From Hydrogenophilaceae bacterium (GTDB lineage Bacteria > Pseudomonadota > Gammaproteobacteria > Burkholderiales > Thiobacillaceae): a stretch of 64,000 nt of DNA. The stretch is from positions 1-64,000 of the forward strand of contig JANJWO010000058.1 in NCBI GenBank assembly GCA_024709485.1, written 5' to 3'. Below are positions 61,550 to 64,000 of the stretch, one piece after another; position 1 is the first letter of the stretch, and the number at the start of each line of letters is the position of its first letter. The notes beneath the pieces are model-generated. The model was not told the origin of the DNA. It searched no databases and was given only the letters and a program-made list of their open reading frames with translations. A program made the position numbers and the translations under genes.

Positions 61550-62995
61550 TCAAAGCGAGGATTGTACGGCAATCAGGCACACGGCCATCAGCGGACCCGG
61601 CAAAATGCCGAGTGCCAGCATGGCCAGGCCGTTGACCGACAGCGCCAGGCGCATGTCGCCGGGCGCCTCGATGGGCGCGGTCTGCAGGGGCTCGTCGAAA
61701 TACATGAGCTTGACCACCCGCAGATAGTAGAACGCGCCGATGAGCGAAAACAGCACGGCGACCACCGCCAGCCACACGAAGCCGGCCTCCACCACCGCCT
61801 GCAGCACCGAGAGCTTGGCATAGAAGCCCACGGTCGGCGGAATGCCGGCCATGGCGAACATCAGCAGCAGCATCAGGAAAGCCGCCCACGGGCTGCGCTG
61901 ATTGAGCCCCTTGAGGTCGTCAAGCTCCTCCGATTCGAAGCCCTGGCGCGACAGCAGCAGGATGATGCCGAAGCTGCCCAGGCTCATCATGGCATAGACC
62001 ACGCTGTAGAACATGGCGGCGCTGTAGCCGTTCTGGCTGCCGGCGAGGATGCCCAGGAGCAGGAAGCCCATGTGCGAGATGGTGGAATACGCCAGCATGC
62101 GCTTGATGTTGCTCTGGGCGATGGCGGCGATGTTGCCGACGCCCATGGACAGCACCGCCAGCAGCACCAACATGTCGCGCCAGTCGCTGTGCAGCACTTC
62201 CAGGCCCTGCACCAGCAGGCGGATGGCGAAGGCGAAGGCCGCGAGCTTGGGCGCGCTGCTGATGAACAGCGTGACCGCAGTCGGGGCGCCGTGATAGACA
62301 TCAGGCACCCACATGTGGAACGGCACCACGCCCAGCTTGAAGGCGATTCCGGCGACGATGAACACCAGGCCGAATACCAGCGGCACCTTCTGGCCCGTGC
62401 CTTCCTGCAGCGCCACCGACACGTCGGTCAGCATCAGCGAGCCGGTGCTGCCGTAGACCATGGACATGCCGTAGAGCAGCATGCCCGAGGCGATGGCGCC
62501 GAGCACGAAATACTTCATCGCCGCCTCGGTGGCGGTGGCGGAGTCGCGCGGCAGCGCGACCATGGCATAGAGCGACAGCGACAGCAGTTCCAGGCCCAGA
62601 TACAGGGTGAGGAAATGGCTCGCGGAGATCATCACCATCATGCCGAGGGTGGCGAACAGCGTGAGCACGTAGTACTCGCCCTTGAACAGGCCGCGCGCCT
62701 GCAGATAGCCGCGCGAATACACCAGCATGAAGGCCACCGCCAGATACAGCGCGAGCTTCAGCACGTCGGACAGCGTGTCGTCGACGAACATCCCGGAGAA
62801 GACATGCACCGGCTCGGCGCGATGGCCGCTGAACGTGAGCCAGGCGCAGCCGGCGAGGGTGAGCAGCGTGAGCACGTAGGTGCCGGTGCGCTGCTCGTCC
62901 TTCAGCATCGTATCGACGATGAGAATGAGGGAAAGCATGGCCAGCAGGAAGATTTCCGGCAGCAGTGGAACGAGTTCGGCTAGGCTGAAATTCAT
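61550..62995 (-). CDS. nuoN: NADH-quinone oxidoreductase subunit N
   Basis: A 481-residue antiporter-like subunit of Complex I with about 14 helices. Conserved residues are in [20 protein letters not shown] (the glutamate of helix 5), [20 protein letters not shown] (helix 7 lysine) and [20 protein letters not shown]. It pumps protons as NADH is oxidised. It starts 9 nt after nuoM. Confidence 0.96.
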   Translation of the reverse strand: MNFSLAELVPLLPEIFLLAMLSLILIVDTMLKDEQRTGTYVLTLLTLAGCAWLTFSGHRAEPVHVFSGMFVDDTLSDVLKLALYLAVAFMLVYSRGYLQARGLFKGEYYVLTLFATLGMMVMISASHFLTLYLGLELLSLSLYAMVALPRDSATATEAAMKYFVLGAIASGMLLYGMSMVYGSTGSLMLTDVSVALQEGTGQKVPLVFGLVFIVAGIAFKLGVVPFHMWVPDVYHGAPTAVTLFISSAPKLAAFAFAIRLLVQGLEVLHSDWRDMLVLLAVLSMGVGNIAAIAQSNIKRMLAYSTISHMGFLLLGILAGSQNGYSAAMFYSVVYAMMSLGSFGIILLLSRQGFESEELDDLKGLNQRSPWAAFLMLLLMFAMAGIPPTVGFYAKLSVLQAVVEAGFVWLAVVAVLFSLIGAFYYLRVVKLMYFDEPLQTAPIEAPGDMRLALSVNGLAMLALGILPGPLMAVCLIAVQSSL

Positions 62996-63004
62996 GCGAT
63001 GTCC

Positions 63005-64000
63005 TCAGGGCAGTTTGCTCTGCCCCACATGGGCAATCAGGTTGTCGACCGATGCGTGCATGACGTCGGTGAAGGGTTTCGGATACAGGCCCATGCCCAG
63101 CACGCACACGGCCAGCACGCCCAGGATGAGGAATTCGCGCTTGTTGATATCCTGCATCTCCTCGACCTGCGGGCTGGTCACCTTGCCGAACACCACGCGC
63201 TTGTACATCCACAGCGTGTAGGCGGCGCCGGTGATCAGCGTGGTGGCGGCGACGAAGGCATACCAGAAATTGACCTTGGCGGCGCCCATGATGACCATGA
63301 ATTCGCCGACGAAGCCGGAGGTCGCCGGCAGGCCGGAATTGGCCATGGCGAACAGCATGAAGAAGGCGGCGAACACCGGCATCCGGTTGACGAGGCCGCC
63401 GTAGTCCTTGATCTGGCGCGAATGCAGACGGTCGTACATGACGCCGATGCACAGGAACAGCGCGCCGGAAATGAAGCCGTGCGAGATCATCTGCACCAGG
63501 CCGCCTTCGATGCCGAGCGGGTTGAACAGGAAGAAGCCCAGGGTCACGAAGCCCATGTGCGCGATCGACGAGTAGGCGATGAGCTTCTTCATGTCGGCCT
63601 GCGCCAGCGCCACCAGGCCGATATAGGCCACGGCGATGAGCGACAGCGTGATCACCAGCCAGGCCAGTTCATGGCTCGCATCCGGCACGATGGGCATGGA
63701 AAAGCGCAGGAAGCCGTAGGCGCCGACTTTCAGGGTGATCGCGGCCAGCACCACCGAGCCGCCGGTGGGCGCCTCGACGTGCGCGTCGGGCAGCCAGGTA
63801 TGCACCGGCCACATCGGCACCTTGACCGCGAAGGCGAGGAAGAAGGCCACGAACAGGAGTTCCTGCGCCGTCATGCCGATGGCGAGCTTGTGGTAGTCGA
63901 GGATCTCGAAGCTGTTGCCGGCCTGGAAGTACAGGTAGATGAAGGCCACCAGCATCAGCAGCGAACCCAGCAGGGTGTAGAGGAAGAACTTGATCGCCGC
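63005..64000 (-). CDS. nuoM: NADH-quinone oxidoreductase subunit M (5' end outside window)
   Basis: The C-terminal 331 codons of NuoM; the frame is open to the right edge (AAIKFFLYTLLGSLLMLVAF at the boundary). Antiporter-family motifs are present: AVKVPMWPVHTWLPDAHVEA, ALAQADMKKLIAYSSIAHMG and MISHGFISGALFLCIGVMYD. Together with nuoN it forms part of the proton-pumping membrane arm. Confidence 0.96.
   Translation of the reverse strand, partial: AAIKFFLYTLLGSLLMLVAFIYLYFQAGNSFEILDYHKLAIGMTAQELLFVAFFLAFAVKVPMWPVHTWLPDAHVEAPTGGSVVLAAITLKVGAYGFLRFSMPIVPDASHELAWLVITLSLIAVAYIGLVALAQADMKKLIAYSSIAHMGFVTLGFFLFNPLGIEGGLVQMISHGFISGALFLCIGVMYDRLHSRQIKDYGGLVNRMPVFAAFFMLFAMANSGLPATSGFVGEFMVIMGAAKVNFWYAFVAATTLITGAAYTLWMYKRVVFGKVTSPQVEEMQDINKREFLILGVLAVCVLGMGLYPKPFTDVMHASVDNLIAHVGQSKLP

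Noticed and set aside
61346..62983. A 545-codon plus-strand frame opposite nuoN
   Set aside because: His/Gln/Arg-rich composition is the mirror of a hydrophobic membrane protein; nuoN explains the region.

Overview
The window is a GC-rich, gene-dense stretch of a chromosome from a betaproteobacterium. The evidence is gene content and order: petABC-sspA-sspB, trmJ-cysE-iscRSUA-hscBA-fdx-iscX, a DUF2818 gene beside nuoMN, and flhB-flhA-flhF-flhG-fliA. The sulfur-trafficking operon, NnrS and the secretion operon suggest a Nitrosomonadales-type sulfur- or metal-oxidising lineage; that is inference, and the species cannot be named from this sequence. No insertion sequence, prophage, CRISPR array or integron was seen.

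Layout. 1-4227: a minus-strand sulfur-relay operon (TusA-like, YeeE/YedE transporter, TusA, DsrE, two small Dsr-like proteins, and a rhodanese-like lipoprotein that runs off the left edge) behind a near-consensus sigma-54 promoter. 4561-8705: an exported protein of unknown function, a lytic transglycosylase, and a convergent NarX/NarL-type histidine kinase and response regulator. 8736-18100: an eleven-gene, tightly overlapping operon for a hybrid type II secretion/type IV pilus machine (GspG, GspF, GspE, PilM, PilN, PilO, a proline-rich GspB/PilP-like protein, a lipoprotein secretin and three more pseudopilins). Divergent from it is a large exported surface protein (18421-20211) that could be its cargo. 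20288-24172: tRNA-Thr(UGU), sspB, sspA and the cytochrome bc1 genes. 24253-35930: an HtrA protease, a DUF255 thioredoxin-fold protein, zwf, gnd, glgA, recJ, an MgtC/DUF4010 membrane protein, prfB with its programmed +1 frameshift, and a DUF486 protein. 35997-42042: lysS, mnmC and copA, with CACAGAG-type inverted repeats in the gaps. 42030-47661: a flagellar export/regulation cluster in which FlhB lacks its C-terminal switch domain and the FlhG-like protein lacks a P-loop. 48102-56633: nnrS, then the full isc operon led by cysE and trmJ, with an IscR-type box before both cysE and iscR. 56811-64000: suhB, a 5'-nucleotidase family gene, mutS, a DUF2818 protein, nuoN and a partial nuoM.

How it fits together. 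The bc1 complex and Complex I subunits indicate an aerobic or nitrate-type respiratory chain, supplied with Fe-S clusters by the adjacent isc system. zwf, gnd and glgA cover the oxidative pentose phosphate branch and glycogen storage. The left-end operon should import and pass on reduced sulfur as protein persulfide. The secretion operon, its divergent exported neighbour and the nearby two-component system form the least characterised part of the window and are the best candidate for an undescribed system. Start codons were chosen from ribosome-binding sites, stop/start overlaps and family lengths. All family assignments come from reading motifs, not from database searches.
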